The notes below the pieces were generated by a model. The model had not been told where the DNA came from and ran no database searches. It saw only the letters and a list, made by a program, of their open reading frames with translations. Of a DNA stretch of 64,000 nt, positions 9,641 through 21,739 are shown in pieces; the first letter of the stretch is position 1, and the number at the start of each line of letters is the position of its first letter. Source of the stretch: Perkinsus marinus ATCC 50983 (Eukaryota > Perkinsozoa > Perkinsida > Perkinsidae); the NCBI RefSeq assembly GCF_000006405.1, contig NW_003211646.1:1-64000 (forward strand), written 5' to 3'. Position numbers and translations under genes: made by a program.

Positions 9641-12600
9641 TTACACGAAGCCAGTCAGGGTCTTGAGAGTATTGCTATCCAATGGGGTCCTTCTTGGTGA
9701 CCGTCCACTCTCCGCTACAACGATAGGACGACCCGGATGCAGTAGGCTTACATGAGGGCAGAAGGACTGCCCAACGCGACCATCATCTGGACCATCCAAT
9801 TTCCAGTTGAGGACAATATGGTAATGTTCAGAGACCTTGGAGGCATCCTTCTTGACAGATGGAACCGGTAAACCAAGGTCACCTAGCGTTTTGGTCTTCC
9901 TATTGGCCGATAGGTGTTGTGCTGTCTTGGCCTCGTTGAGTAGGAAATCCCCACCTTCAGAAACCATAGAGGAGTACGCACCACCACTAGTAACCCAGTA
10001 GATCAACTGGAGACTCTTACCAGGGCCGAGCCTTTCCTCTCCTGCTGGTATGGGCAAGGCCTCGTCAACCTGCAATGCTCCAAGGGCAGAGGACGGGTAC
10101 ACGTCAATAGGCCCACTCTGGTCGAGCACTATCGTATGAGTTGGAGAAAAATTCGTTACAAGGCAGCGCATTGGAACCAATACTGCCCGCCGAGGTCCAG
10201 CCTTAGGGGAACCCACACCAGCCAGCTTCAATTGTACTCCAGGATGAACAAAGACATCTCTTTCAAGGCAAGTCCAGGTGATCCTGCCACTAACGCCGAT
10301 ACCACGGGCGGCTAGGCGGACTCTATGGTGGCCAACATGGTGACCACGGATGGTAAAAGGGACTTCTACTGTGGCTCCTACAGCCAGGGGTTGGGCGGAT
10401 GCCTCCTTCCCTTGAGAACTGATGGCTATGGCCTTGTCCTGGTGTGAATAGAACCACTCAAGTTTGGTGATGGTCTCCGTTCCCACGTTGGCTACCGTGA
10501 TGATCGGGTGTTTCAGTTCGCCGACCAACAGCTCACCCTGCACACCAGGGGTGCTGGCTCTTATAAGAGGCATACTATCTACTGCAGTGACGGACACTCG
10601 TTGGTCCTTAGGACATGTCCAGCAGCAAGGGGCCGTGTGGTCTAGGACCCACTGGGCTCCTGTTACTACTATCTTCCCTGTCGCTTTAGGAGTTACATTC
10701 ATCGCCACAGTCACCATCTGATCCCCTTCCAAACGGATGGGATCAGCCACCGAGCAGTCCACCAAAAAAGGGTCTTCAAAGTCCAGTCGGAGGTCGGTAA
10801 CTTCAATGGGAATTTGCAGTGGGTTCGTTACCACCAATGTGGCACACACTCGTTGGCCGACCAAGACCACTCCAGAATCGTCAGCAGGTGCCCTGTCCGT
10901 GCCCATACTAAGACCACATATAGACCCCCAGCTCTCCACCTCTGTCTCTATAGGACGATTGGTGAACCCCATAGGGTCGCAACGGCCCACCCCAGCATCC
11001 ATCTGCCCGGACCCTGCCCTATGAACAGAGTCCCCCACTGTGGTACTAACCCCATCAACAGAGACCTGAACACACTCAGGGTACCGTCCGACTCAGTAGG
11101 GGAAAAGATGCGCATGGTCAGCTACATGTGTAGGCGGAAATATGGGAATTTTGAGGAAATTTTGTCAAGGTCTTGTTGGTTTCTGTACACTTCTACCCTA
11201 GTTATTATATAAGCTCCTACAGGCAGTGAAGGAGCTCCTGATCTCAGTCGAATAAAGCGAACATATATTCCAACACTTGTCAGGCTTTGTTGCTGCCATC
11301 AGGGCCTACCTTCGGAAGGATGACAGCAACTCGATCATCCACCGGCACGTCTCCCAACTCCTTCCCATACCGACTTCGAAGCACATATAGGAAGCCCTTG
11401 AGGTAGTTGTGCTGCTTCCCGACCGATATCGTTGAGCGGACATCCTTCTGGAGGGTAATAGAGTTGAAGAGGTCCGTGAAGTAGGCGATGCTCCTTGTTG
11501 TGTGACCAAGGGCAAAGGTCTGCTTAGCCATAGTGAAGAGGAGATGGTCAGTAATATGCGTCCATCCCTTGCCGGCGTATTCAGGCACCACAGCCTTATA
11601 ACATCTATAGAAGGAGGCATACCACAACAAGCACAACTTCTCTCGCTATCCTACGCTAGAGCCCACTGCTTGTAGCCCGCCTTGTTGAAGGTATGTCCGG
11701 CTAGGACCAAGTGGAAACACATCTTACGGACCTTACCAAGACAGACTCGAACGAGGTCGCCCCAGCTGCTGGGGCCTACCTGACCAGCGTCCCTCTGTAG
11801 CCTGGCGGCCCTCTCCAGTAGAAGAGCACACCTGAGGCCAGCATCAGGGATATCCCCGTTGGTCTTGAGGAGCTTCTGTGGACTATCAGTCCTCCCCCTC
11901 AGGATTGCCGACTGTATTATCGCAGACCTAACAAACCAAAGACCTACTACGCCACACACCACGACAGTGACCAACCGCATCGCTTGCCGATAGAAGCGTG
12001 GTCCGGCCTTCTGATACAGCTCTACCGCGTTGTCCATGTAGCGGCTCATCTCCGAAACGGCGACCACCTCCCCTCCAGTAGAGATGTGTGCTAGCCATGC
12101 AGCTACCGCCGCCATCTCATAAGCCCCAGCGGCCACCGCCCATTGGTGGTCTTGCTTGAAGTCCGGGGTGACCTGAACCCAGTCTACATACCAACACAGA
12201 GAGGGTAGGTACCTGGCGGTAGTAGGACAAGGCCTGGGTGTAGTCCCGGAGGTGGAAGGCGAGGTCCCCAGCCAACCGGATCTGCCACTCCAGGCTGGAG
12301 AGGGTATAGCCCTCAGCCGTCGATCGGCCTTGGACATCTGATGTGAATCACCCATACCCATCGGAGGACCCCAAAAGCCTTACTCTGACTACTGCCAATG
12401 GGACCACTGATGACCTCTGTACCAGGGAGGTTCGGCTTCCTTAGAAAACGGCTGAAGGCATTACGGAAACCCTTCCGTTTCTGCGATATGTTGTCGTCCA
12501 ACTCGGCGAGCTTCCTCTCAGCCCAAGGGACCGCACACTCCGTGACTATAGCGGTACCTGTCAATAAGCCACTACTCTCTCAGAGTAATAGTGCTGGACA

Positions 12601-13486
12601 TACCCAAACGTTGGAGGTCATCAATTTCACTCCACTGGACGCCTGCTGCAGCGCGTTCGTCAAGGGCCGGGGTGATAGGGCCTCGCCTGACAATGGGTCT
12701 GCGGTCCGGCAATGGCATAAACCACGACCTACCGGAACAGGGCCTGTATGTCGGGAATAGGGTCCTGCCCTTCCCCAACGACCAGGATGAAGCAGCTCTT
12801 AGGTGAGTAGTTGCTCTGCATGCGATTGAGCAAGGCATCTAGATCAAGGCCTGGGGGCGCCCTGGAAGGGTCGTGGACAAGCACCTGGGACCACCACCAC
12901 GGCATGTCCAACCCCACCGCCCCGCCTCCCTTATCACCTTCATCCGGGCAGCATCAGGATCGAGGACCCCGCGTCTAGCTAAAGGAGGCATATTAGCTTC
13001 ATGCATGAGCTGCTCGAAGGCCTCTATGGGGTCCACTACACCCTCATCGTCCATAGTGGGCTCCAAGGCGCTAGTGGAGGCTACCAATACCGTCGCCAAC
13101 GGCTGTGATATGCACCTACACAGAGGTGGAGGACGATACTCCAGAGGTAAGGTACTCACTCATGGTCACTGAAGGCCAGTGATGCAACCTCAGAGGACAG
13201 CCAGGCATCGAACCACGGTGGGGAGGTACCACCCAAGGTCTGATCTAGCAACAACAGGAGCACATCTCAGCTGGAATAGGAAGACGCGCACGGCACCTCC
13301 TTGTGGTACACAGGCTGCAAAGGCCTTCGAGGACTGGTCCTGTGCTACAGACTCCGGCACTTGCGTGGCATCCTCTGTGGCCAGAAAGCGTATTCGGAAT
13401 CCCTGCACTACACTAGCGACCAGGCCTTCTGAGCAGTTTACCTCAACTTGCCTTGATCTACCACCTGTGCGGACCTGCACCGTCAT
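9641..13486 (-). CDS. TRAPPC8: TRAPPC8 / Trs85-like trafficking complex subunit
   Basis: A multi-exon gene starting at the ATG at 13486 and ending with TAA at 9641. Predicted first exons are 13486-13297, 13265-13160, 13115-12938 and then from 12884. The product follows the TRAPPC8 family along its length. N-terminal pieces are SEGLVASVVQG, SPPWFDAWLSSE, LATVLVASTSALEP and MKVLVHDPSRAPPG. A linker AERKLAELDDNISQKRKGF precedes a helical TPR-like region (AAGAYEMAAVAAWLAH, then DAGLRCALLLERAARL, then VLAGHTFNKAGYKQWALA). The block WTHITDHLLFTMAKQTFALG corresponds to the conserved AEDHINFT region. The large 3' exon (below 11090) carries the beta-rich C-terminus, including CATLVVTNPLQIPIEVTDL. TRAPPC8 belongs to TRAPP III, a Rab1/Ypt1 exchange complex for ER-Golgi traffic and autophagy. 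The first intron would be only 31 nt. Confidence 0.85.
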
Positions 13487-13569
13487 TGGGGTATAGTACC
13501 CTCCGAAAGGCTGCAGAAGCTCTGAAACGGAGACAGTCCGAACCAGTGTTGGAATCGATGTTCGCGTTC

Positions 13570-13705
13570 CTCAGCTGAGTTCAGGAGTTTCCAAAGCTAT
13601 ACTGTAGGAGTTTACACACGACTTGGGCTAAAAGTGTACTAAGAATTTCCTCAGAATTTTCATATTGTCACCGACACATGAAGTTGACCATATTTTCCAA
13701 CACAG
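13570..13705. repeat. Copy 1 of a dispersed repeat at gene 3' ends
   Basis: About 135 bp resemble 41282-41427 in the same orientation. Shared landmarks are CTCAGCTGAG, a TACACACGA block, ATATTGTCACC and CATATTTTC, all in the same order and with similar spacing. In both places it overlaps the stop codon and 3' flank of a minus-strand gene, yet the encoded upstream proteins do not look related. Confidence 0.6.
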
Positions 13706-15180
13706 GTCCAAACCAGAGGAGTCCCCAGTGGCGGCGATGATAACTACGCGGTATGGTCATCCTGTGGGCTTGCCACACCACTTCCTTAGCCTGCTCAGTG
13801 GCCACTACCACTGCTGTTGCTGAGAAAGCTAGATCTTGGCACCATTGCTCAGAGTCAGCATCGATGGCCATATGCGTCATAGTATTACCCCTGAGGACCA
13901 TTTGGACCATTGAACCCATCAACACAACATCTCTAGGGTGGAACATGATCATACTGCAAACACCAAAAATAATGTAATCCACTCCTGCCCGCCGCTGGTG
14001 AAGAATTCCCAGTCAAATCTAAAAGTGCGTTGGTCGAGCCTCGGCCAAATCCTGACCAACGACAGGCTCCGACGAGACTACCGAGGATGTTGGCAGCGAC
14101 TCAGCGGTATCAGCGACAGAAACCCGTACGTTCCGAGAGGCCCGAGTCTTGCGCATCCAATTACCATGCCGGCTGCATTCAACCACCTCCATGCCACATG
14201 CAATACTCCGTCAGGTCTACCACTCCTCCGTCACATCCCAAATGTGCACATCGTCGGCTCCCTCCCAACATGCTCAGAGCATCTGTACCACTCACTACAG
14301 GCGGCCCTCGGACACTGTTAGGTGGTACAGCGTCTACCCCTCCCCCCGAAGGTAACAAGGTGGTCTCTAGCCCCAGCCGCCCCGTACAGGGATCGTTCCT
14401 GATGGAACCTACGACCACCACCATGAGTACCACAGCGGAAGACCCTCGGGCCCCTCTGCCACAGGAGCACCTTCGACCCTGCGGCCCTACTCCTCGTGCT
14501 AACCTAATGCATGCTAATACTTCGAGTTGCCTATGAGAGGACGTAGACTTTGCACTACTCAAGCAAGGCGTGGACTACCGCGAAAGAATCAGAGGAGAAG
14601 AGCACTACCAAGAAGACTGAGCTCAAGGGCTCCTCCTGAGTGACTTACCCGAACTACTACCATATCCGATGAGGCCCCGGAGGAACAAGTGGACCCCAGT
14701 GAGGACAGCGAGGTAAGCCTGCTAGGGATCCCATAACTGGGCGATGTTGGGCCATCGGTGGAGTCGACTCTCCTCCATGAAGCCTGCAGCGCCTCGCCCC
14801 AAGGTGGTTTGATGACGGCAGAGTGATTAACAGAAGGCGTCCCAGCCACGTGGTTGCTTATGCAGGCTCATCCTGGTGGCCCTGCATACGGTCTTTGCTG
14901 GGCCCATCTGGTACCCTACTCGTCTCTTTTGCACAGCCCTGCCCCTTCCGATATCCCCTCTGTAGAACTCAATTCCCACTGTGTTCCTCCAAGTCCTTTA
15001 TCGCCAAAGCACTGAGGATTGGCAAGAGTGATGATGACCATAATGAGGTAGTAGGAGGATCCATAGCCCATCAACAACAAGCTCACAGCAGGCCCCTCTG
15101 CAGCCACACTTCACTCCTAGACCAATCATCATGCCTCGAGAGCGGTAGTAAGAGCCACGGGTCAGGCTCTTGTTAACTCG
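13675..15180 (-). CDS. Unidentified multi-exon gene with hydrophobic segments
   Basis: Several minus-strand frames look coding. At 15107-14916 a hydrophobic run (YYLIMVIITLANPQCFG) is visible. At 14849-14589 there is a Ser-rich stretch (SRLTSLSSLGSTCSSGASS). At 14562-14179 a Gly-rich piece contains AVVLMVVVVGSI. A 3' exon at about 13950-13675 reads DADSEQWCQDLAFSATAVVV and ends in LENMVNFMCR before a TGA. The pieces suggest a membrane or surface protein, but exon joins could not be settled and no family is recognised. Its end lies inside the dispersed 3'-end repeat. Confidence 0.35.
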
Positions 15181-15980
15181 GCGTCAACATCATTAGGCGA
15201 CTACGGAGGAGAAGTGAGGGAGAATCTCATTGGAGCGACAACACAACAGCACATGAGGCCACCGACCCTCACACGTAGGTTCAGTAGAGACCCAGGCGTT
15301 ACCAGACTCCTATCTATGCAAGTTCGAAGGACTCTACCTTGAGGACGAACGCCCGCTCCAGACGGACTTTGCGCCAGTTTTAAAAATGGCGTGAAATCCA
15401 GAGCCGTTTGCATTATCGTTAACGGTATGAGAGTCTTATAATAAGACTCTCGAAAGCAACACTCCCCCCATCCACGGTGTCTATGATGGCGAGTTTGGGA
15501 TCTCTCAATCGAGGAGCGGTATAGAGTTGATCTTGGACTGCTTATACTCTCTTGCATTTCCTCAATGCTCGAGTCGCATCACCTTCGTCTTTCCCTTGGT
15601 TCACGCCAGCTTCACAGTTAGAACGTATCGGCAGACTCGCTATTGGGGCTCCATAGAGTGGTCAGGCTCTGCAGTCTCCCTCAGAGACCTCATCCGCGCT
15701 GTACCAAAATCTTGCGAGTGCGTTCCTGCGCCGATATAGCATAGGGCACGATAGGCCTTTACACTAGTCTTCGAATGTTGGTACGATGCCAGCGGTAGGG
15801 CCACACTTATTTTGGCTGATCGCATAGTAAAGCTTTAGCCCACTGGGCAGTCGTAGCTGCAAGCGTCAGTGTAGGGGCCAGCAGTCTCGGGGTGGGGTCG
15901 CCTACTTTACGTAAGCTCGTCATCGTCCTCAGGGTTCCTTACTGGTATTGCTCCCCTTTCTGCAATAGCATCACCGTGTT
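15181..15980. other. Intergenic, upstream of the NCKX gene
   Basis: Frames here are short and not protein-like. The stretch separates two divergently transcribed genes and so should contain both promoters. The ATCGAT/GGCG element was not found. Confidence 0.4.
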
Positions 15981-17753
15981 ATGATCCTGTAAGTGACCAT
16001 CAGCCTACCATCAAATACTCTGCTCTTTAGATACACGCTAGCTCTCCCCGGGACCATAGTCCTGGTGGGAGCACCATTCGTCTTAGCCCAACAGTCCATC
16101 TCCGACCCTTCCACTTCTTCAGAGGTGTTGGTCCGGCGGCTCAGTGGGGTCGAGGATGAGGCCTCTGTACTGGGCATGATATTTGGTGACTGTTCCTGTA
16201 GCGGTGTTATGGTATGCGATACGGACTCCCCGGGCACGTCCATCATAGCTGCTCCTCTCGACCTAATCGTTTCCATTTTACTCCTTTTGTACACATTCAA
16301 AGCCCTGGGCTCGATGTGTGACGACTACTTCGTCATCGCCTTGGAGGCCATCTCGGTGGCCCTCAATCTCTCACCGGACGTGGCCGGGGCGACCTTCATG
16401 GCTGCGGGCTCGTCAGCGCCCGAGCTCTTCACTTCAGTGGTGGCCACTTTCCTCATTGTGAACGAAGGTGGCGTGGGTACGATCATAGGCTCGGCGATCT
16501 TCAACATCCTCGTAATCATTGGTGCAACTTGCCTCTTTGCCGGGCAGTCCTTAGAACTAAACTGGTATCCGCTAACACGGGACACCATCTTCTACGTTGT
16601 GGCCATACTAGAGATGTCCCTTGCACTACTGGATGAGGAAGTGGTCCTTTGGGAGGCTCTACTCCTTATAGGCTCATATGTGGCCTACTGCGTGTTCATG
16701 AAGTTCAATGGGGTCATTGCAGCCAAGTTGGGTGGGCAGGCTGCCCAAGAAATAGCAGAGGTCACGGCTGCTGTCGACTGCGGTGAAAATGGCACCAACA
16801 ACGATGACAAATCCAACGACATTTCCCTCGTGGAAAGTCCTGTACCGTTTGATGGTGGTACTGGTGGACTAGATTCCATACCACTTGGTCAGTTGCCCAA
16901 TCAGATGGAAGAGGGCTGTGACCACCGACGTAACCGTACCTCGGTATCTAGTGTACCCAGCTCGAGACGGCACTCACATCGCGATTCGGTCTACCATCCT
17001 CCTTCCAGACGAGTATCGTATCAATTCGGTGTCAACAAATTCCGAGTTAAAAGCCGTACTGTGGAGATCTACCACCATTCGCACGGTGTGCCCAGTCAGG
17101 ACCCGGCGGAAGGTGTCCGAGGGTCACCATCGCCCATCGTCCCTTTAGGGCCGGCTCAGGGCGTTATCGCATTGACGAAGGTAGATGATCACGTAGATGA
17201 ACTCAAGGGTTGGAGGAGATGGGCCCGAGACCCTCTATTGATATTTTGGGAATACACAATGCCTGACCCTTCTCATTACTGGATCCTCTTTGGCCTGTCT
17301 ATATTGTGGATAGGAGCCCTGACATACCTCATGGTCGATGCATGCAACAGGATGGGTTGCCTTCTCAACCTACCGTCTTTGGTCATGGGCCTTGTCTTTT
17401 TGGCTGCTGGCACTAGTGTGCCCGATGCACTAGGCTCGATAGCAGTAGCTAGGCAAGGGGAAGGCGATATGGCTGTGTCTAATGCGGTCGGGTCTAACGT
17501 GTTTGATATCATGCTTGGCTTGGGTGTACCGTGGACGTTGAAGTTAGCAATGGGAAAGCATGTACTCTTCCCCAACGCGAGAGACACTCTACCACAGTAC
17601 ATATTAATCTTGGCATTGGTCCTGTTCCTATTCCTAGCCACTGTAATACTAAACAGGTGGGTATTGAATAAACAAATGGGCGCCTCTTTAATTGTTATGT
17701 ATGGTGGTTATGTTGTTTACGCGCTTATTCGAGGTGGGTCCGAGGAGGCTTGA
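15981..17753 (+). CDS. K+-dependent Na+/Ca2+ exchanger (NCKX/SLC24 family)
   Basis: Predicted exons are 15981-15988 and 16031-17753, giving 576 residues. The ATG lies in an 8-nt coding exon (ATGATCCT) followed by a 42-nt intron starting GTAAGTGA and ending CTCTTTAG; this supplies the start codon that the long frame lacks. The N-terminus MILYTLALPGTIVLVGAPFV looks like a signal peptide, as in other NCKX proteins. The alpha-1 repeat contains AAGSSAPELFTSV and GSAIFNILVIIG. The alpha-2 repeat contains AAGTSVPDALGSIAVAR and AVGSNVFDIMLGLGVPW. These are the ion-binding signatures of the exchanger superfamily, with the acidic residues (E, D) of the two repeats present. A long hydrophilic cytoplasmic loop rich in Asp, Ser and Arg lies between them at roughly residues 255-400. 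The protein should export Ca2+ using Na+ and K+ gradients. Confidence 0.9.
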
Positions 17754-17874
17754 CAGAATCTACGAGATTGCCTGACATCGTGGTCGCGGCATTATCATCA
17801 GCATCATTTTGCCATGTTCATGTGTGTTGTCCTATGCCAACTCGTTGTGTTCATAGTGTCGTCAGTGAAAAACA

Positions 17875-18740
17875 GTGGCGCTTCTGAAGGGTCCTACTGC
17901 ATCAGCCGACAACGGTTCACATTTAGCATTGGTGGAATACTCCCTTGCTATTCTACTCAGCCGTTCAGAAAAGGTCCATCCAAAGACAGACCGCCTGATA
18001 TCGATGGACTGCCTCAGGGGCTGTGAGGTGATGCAACTCCTGCTTGACCACGACGCTGATTATGCCCCCCCTAGTCTTCGAGTGGAGCGGTTTAACTGTG
18101 ACAACGGTGTGGATATTAACTCTGTAGATTCCTATACCCAGCAACTGCCCGCGCTACTGGACGGACACCCTTTCTCCAATGGTCACCAACTTGAGCATTT
18201 GCATGGCCAAGTTGGGGCACGGTTGAACCAGAAACGTCGTACTGTTCGAGGGCTCGTTTACATGATATGTGGGGCCTCGGCAACGACGAGTACCTCTTTC
18301 GAGATAGTACTCGGGCAGTCCATTAGCCTCTGTTGCTGATGGCAGGAGGGATATTCAGTATCAATCTCGAGTGGAGCATAATCGAATAGTGACATGCTTG
18401 AGTTCTCTAAGCCAAATTCCGATCACTACGTTCTCTCGAATGAAGTATTATAAGGCTATGGCGACGACATTGAGGTATTTGTACTTCCCTTGGGAGCTAC
18501 CTCCCCTGCTATTCACACAACGAACAGTATTGCAAAAACAACAAGGCATAGCATGGATATGGATTTCACACCATGGATGGCTTCTTCATTCCCGCGTTGT
18601 AGCCAGGCGTGCTCGGCCGAGTACCTACCAGGATACCAGGAGTGGGGTTCATAGAGAGCACACATTACTGCTAGGGGCGCCTCTTGAAGACGAGATTGGG
18701 TACGATGTCACACTGAGGAGTTATGAAAATCAGTAGATTA
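17875..18740 (+). pseudogene. Ankyrin-like open segments, uncertain gene
   Basis: A plus-strand frame at 17875-18339 contains stretches such as VMQLLLDHDADYAPP and VDINSVDSYTQQLPALL that resemble ankyrin helices, and a second frame follows at 18371-18736. There is no clear start or domain order, and the codon pattern is weak. It may be a remnant of the same family as the minus-strand ankyrin gene that ends at 18730, with which it meets tail to tail. Confidence 0.2.
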
Positions 18741-21379
18741 TCCTGGCCATGCTGCCTTGCCTTGCAGCTGTATAGGGCTGTTGGGAGGACCCTGCAGCCC
18801 TCGCACTGTGGGTGCCGTAGGCCTCGGAGGGCTCCTCCTCGCTGATAACGGGTATTACTGGTACTTGAGGGGCCTTGGCCCCTAGCTTGACAGACAGGAT
18901 GCTGTGGAGGTCTGATGTAGGGTGGCTGGGTGGAAAGGGAACTCTGTTACACTCACCATGGTCAAGGTGTTCCAACCTGTGCTGCAGCAACTGATACTGT
19001 TGCTGGTAGTAGAATAATGGAGTATATCCGTACTGGTCACGTACGTGGACGTCGGCCTTGGCATCCACTAATCTGAAGTAGAGGGCGGAGGACACCATCC
19101 TCCCGGGTGCCCATCATACAGGTCTACAGCCTCAATGAGCTGCCTATATCGCACCATATATGCCGCATAGGCGAAGGCCTGAGTGTGCACTCCAACCAGC
19201 CCGATGGTGGTGCCCCTCCTCACCCCTTGGAGACGTGGTAGAGTTACTATCGGCGATACTGGGGCTTTCTCCTCCCTGTCTTCCTCCCCCTCGTTGACCT
19301 CATCTAAGACCTCAGCCTGTGGTTTCTGACATACTCCATGATCAGCTCCTGCCAGCATCCCCAATGTACCTCCCTGGATGGTAGCTCTACCCCGCACAGG
19401 AAATGAAGGGCCGTCTGCTGCTTCTCTGGAGTGCTTCGGGAGACCACCTCGCCATCCTTAGTGACGATATGAGCAAGCAATGATAGCAGCTCCCGTCGGT
19501 GTTCAGCTACCACAAACCCCGATGCTCAGGGGCGTCAACCGCTCCCACTCACAATGTACGGCATTATGAATCAAGTTACAACAGCACATGAGAAGCGTGA
19601 GGTCCTTAGGGATGTCTATTGGTCGAAGGAGGTCCACAGCTCCCATCCTATCGAGGAAGTGACCAACGTAAGTCCCAGCAACACCAGCCCTTACCGTATC
19701 GCCATCTCCCCAATGGCAGTACTTTGCTGGGGACGCTTATCGCCCGAAAGGCGCTCAACATCTCGAACCTACGAGGTTGGCTTCTCAGAAGACCCCCCAT
19801 AACGACCAGTGCGACCCACTGCATCAACATGGTCATCCTGAGCCGCCCAACGGAGAGCATGCAGGCTGTTGCCGTCCGTGAGGGCCTGGTCGGACAAGAG
19901 CGCTTGGGGCTTCGAGTGCTCAGTGAGATGGGCTGAGATGACCCTTGTATTGCCTTCAACGACCCCAGACCCGCCGGCCTTACTCAGCATGCCCTTCCAC
20001 CCCATCGCCACTGAATACCTATAAGTTACAATACGAATTCGACTTAGTTGCGGCCGACGCCGACGAAGAGGAGGAGGAGGAAGCCGACCCTACCAGGCTG
20101 CTGATCGCCCCAATGCATCGGCAGCGCTTATTGCATCGGCACGGTCTCCCTGACCATCCACCAGGACCTTCACTGCAGCTACTCTGAAGTAGGAGTGGTA
20201 CCACGACTCAATAGAGGGAACATATCCCCACCTGCCTAGGGCTGATGCCATGACCAGTGGGGTCTGTCTACGACCAGCTGTAGTCTTGTCATTGAGGACC
20301 TCGCGGTAGCCCGACTCAATGGCCTTCTTCACCAAGTATTTCAACACCTATAACACCACAACAGTTAAGGAGGAAGGGCACGGCCCCAGGAGCCGCCACC
20401 TCAATGTGGTTGTATTGGACGGCTATATGGAGACAGTTGCCTCCCGAGGCAGCAGGGGGTGGTGGCCGGTACAGCAACCTTATAAGCTCCTCCCTCTCTT
20501 GGGCCTTGGCGCTCACATCTGCTGATAAGTACACTTCTGGACCTTCACCCATCCTCACTGGCCTTTTTCGCATCCCCTTTCCCCTTCTTTCCATCATCCT
20601 TCCCTTTCTTAGCCGTCTCCTTCGCCTTTGCCTTTGCCTTCCCCTTTGCCTTGGCCTTGGGCAGCACCTTCTCCGGTTGGCCCCCCAATGGACTTGTCCC
20701 TGATAACATCATCGCTTGACCTCTCTTCACATCGCCGCTACTACCATCGTCCTTCAGAGACGCATCGCCTCCCAAGTGCTCCATCATCAGCTTCACCAAA
20801 GGTAAGTTGCCATTGCGGACCGCAACCTACGGGCCCATTTCACAGGATTCTAAGATCGAGCGTTGGTCGGGTAGGGGTGACTTCAGGGTGAAAGAGCATG
20901 GTGGTCTACTAAATCGTCGGCTTCTACCACTATGAAGTGTTCTCGATGGTAAGTTACCAACTATCGCTGATGAGGCAGCATCTCTGAGGGCTACTCCAAG
21001 GGATGCCAAGAAGATCAAAGCGGTACGCCCTACCCAAAAGTTGATAGAGTCATCATACCTGTAGGAGGGTCCACCGTCGCAAGGCCTCGGTCCGCAAGTT
21101 CACCGAAATGTCGTGATCTCGGCACAACTCCTCCACCTCGGTGGTCAGCGCCCTACTCAGACCATCACCATCATCGTCGTCTCCCCCTTGAACCGGCGCA
21201 GCGATGACTAGTTGCCTCACTCGAACCTCCGCAGCTTCCCTCACGACCGCTCGCTGTGCAGCTGAGCAAGGTCCTACCTATCCTACTGTGGCGCATGACC
21301 TACTCGTGGGAGCCCATGATTTCTTGCTAGGCCCTTTGCCCTTCTTCCCTTTCTTCTTTCCAGCTGCCTTTTTGCCCAT
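18730..21379 (-). CDS. Ankyrin-repeat protein with Lys/Ala-rich insert
   Basis: The ATG at 21379 opens a short, very basic first exon, MGKKAAGKKKGKKGKG. A 42-nt intron starting GTAGGTCA leads into a frame reading AQRAVVREAAEVRVRQLVI. Downstream segments carry ankyrin-type sequence: GGNCLHIAVQYNHIEVAA, RQTPLVMASALGRWGYV, TALHFLCGVELPSREVH and DAKADVHVRDQYGYTPLF. Between them is a low-complexity insert of alternating Lys and Ala (KAKAKGKAKAKAK) at about 20660-20590. The last exons end in ISEEEPSEAYG and a TGA at 18730. A 48-nt in-frame intron beginning GTGAGTGT interrupts the region after HRLEHLDH. The number of repeats and the central exon joins are unresolved. The protein is probably a nuclear or cytoplasmic scaffold. 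Confidence 0.6.
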
Positions 21380-21727
21380 ATTTAACCGAACCAATACCAC
21401 CCATATTATCCCTCCCCCCTGAGGGCTAATACTAAAACAAAACTACGATCAATTAAGAATAAAATTCCTAACCTCGACAGAACAGCTATTGTTGATCCGT
21501 CAACTGCATGACTTACGCCCCTCGGCGGTGGTGGATCGGTGCCTCACCGCGTTCGCCAATACCAGCTACCTCCCAGGAAGCCCTCCTGCTTTATCATCCA
21601 CCGTATAGTGCCTCTATCACGGATATAATCGTGCTCAATAGCAATGGATCCCGGGGGTCCGCAGTCACCGAGATGTACGTGACACTAGTGGCGTGTCCTC
21701 CCTGCTGCATCCCAACCAACCACAATA
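21380..21727. other. Intergenic, nothing recognised
   Basis: This holds the 5' flank of the ankyrin gene and the 3' flank of the next minus-strand gene. No protein-like frame or motif was found. Confidence 0.4.
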
Positions 21728-21739
21728 TTAAGCGACTAT

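Noticed and set aside
15201-15557. Minus-strand open frame of 118 residues before the exchanger gene
   Set aside because: Composition is Arg/Ser-rich without any domain or splice partners, and it looks like a chance open frame.
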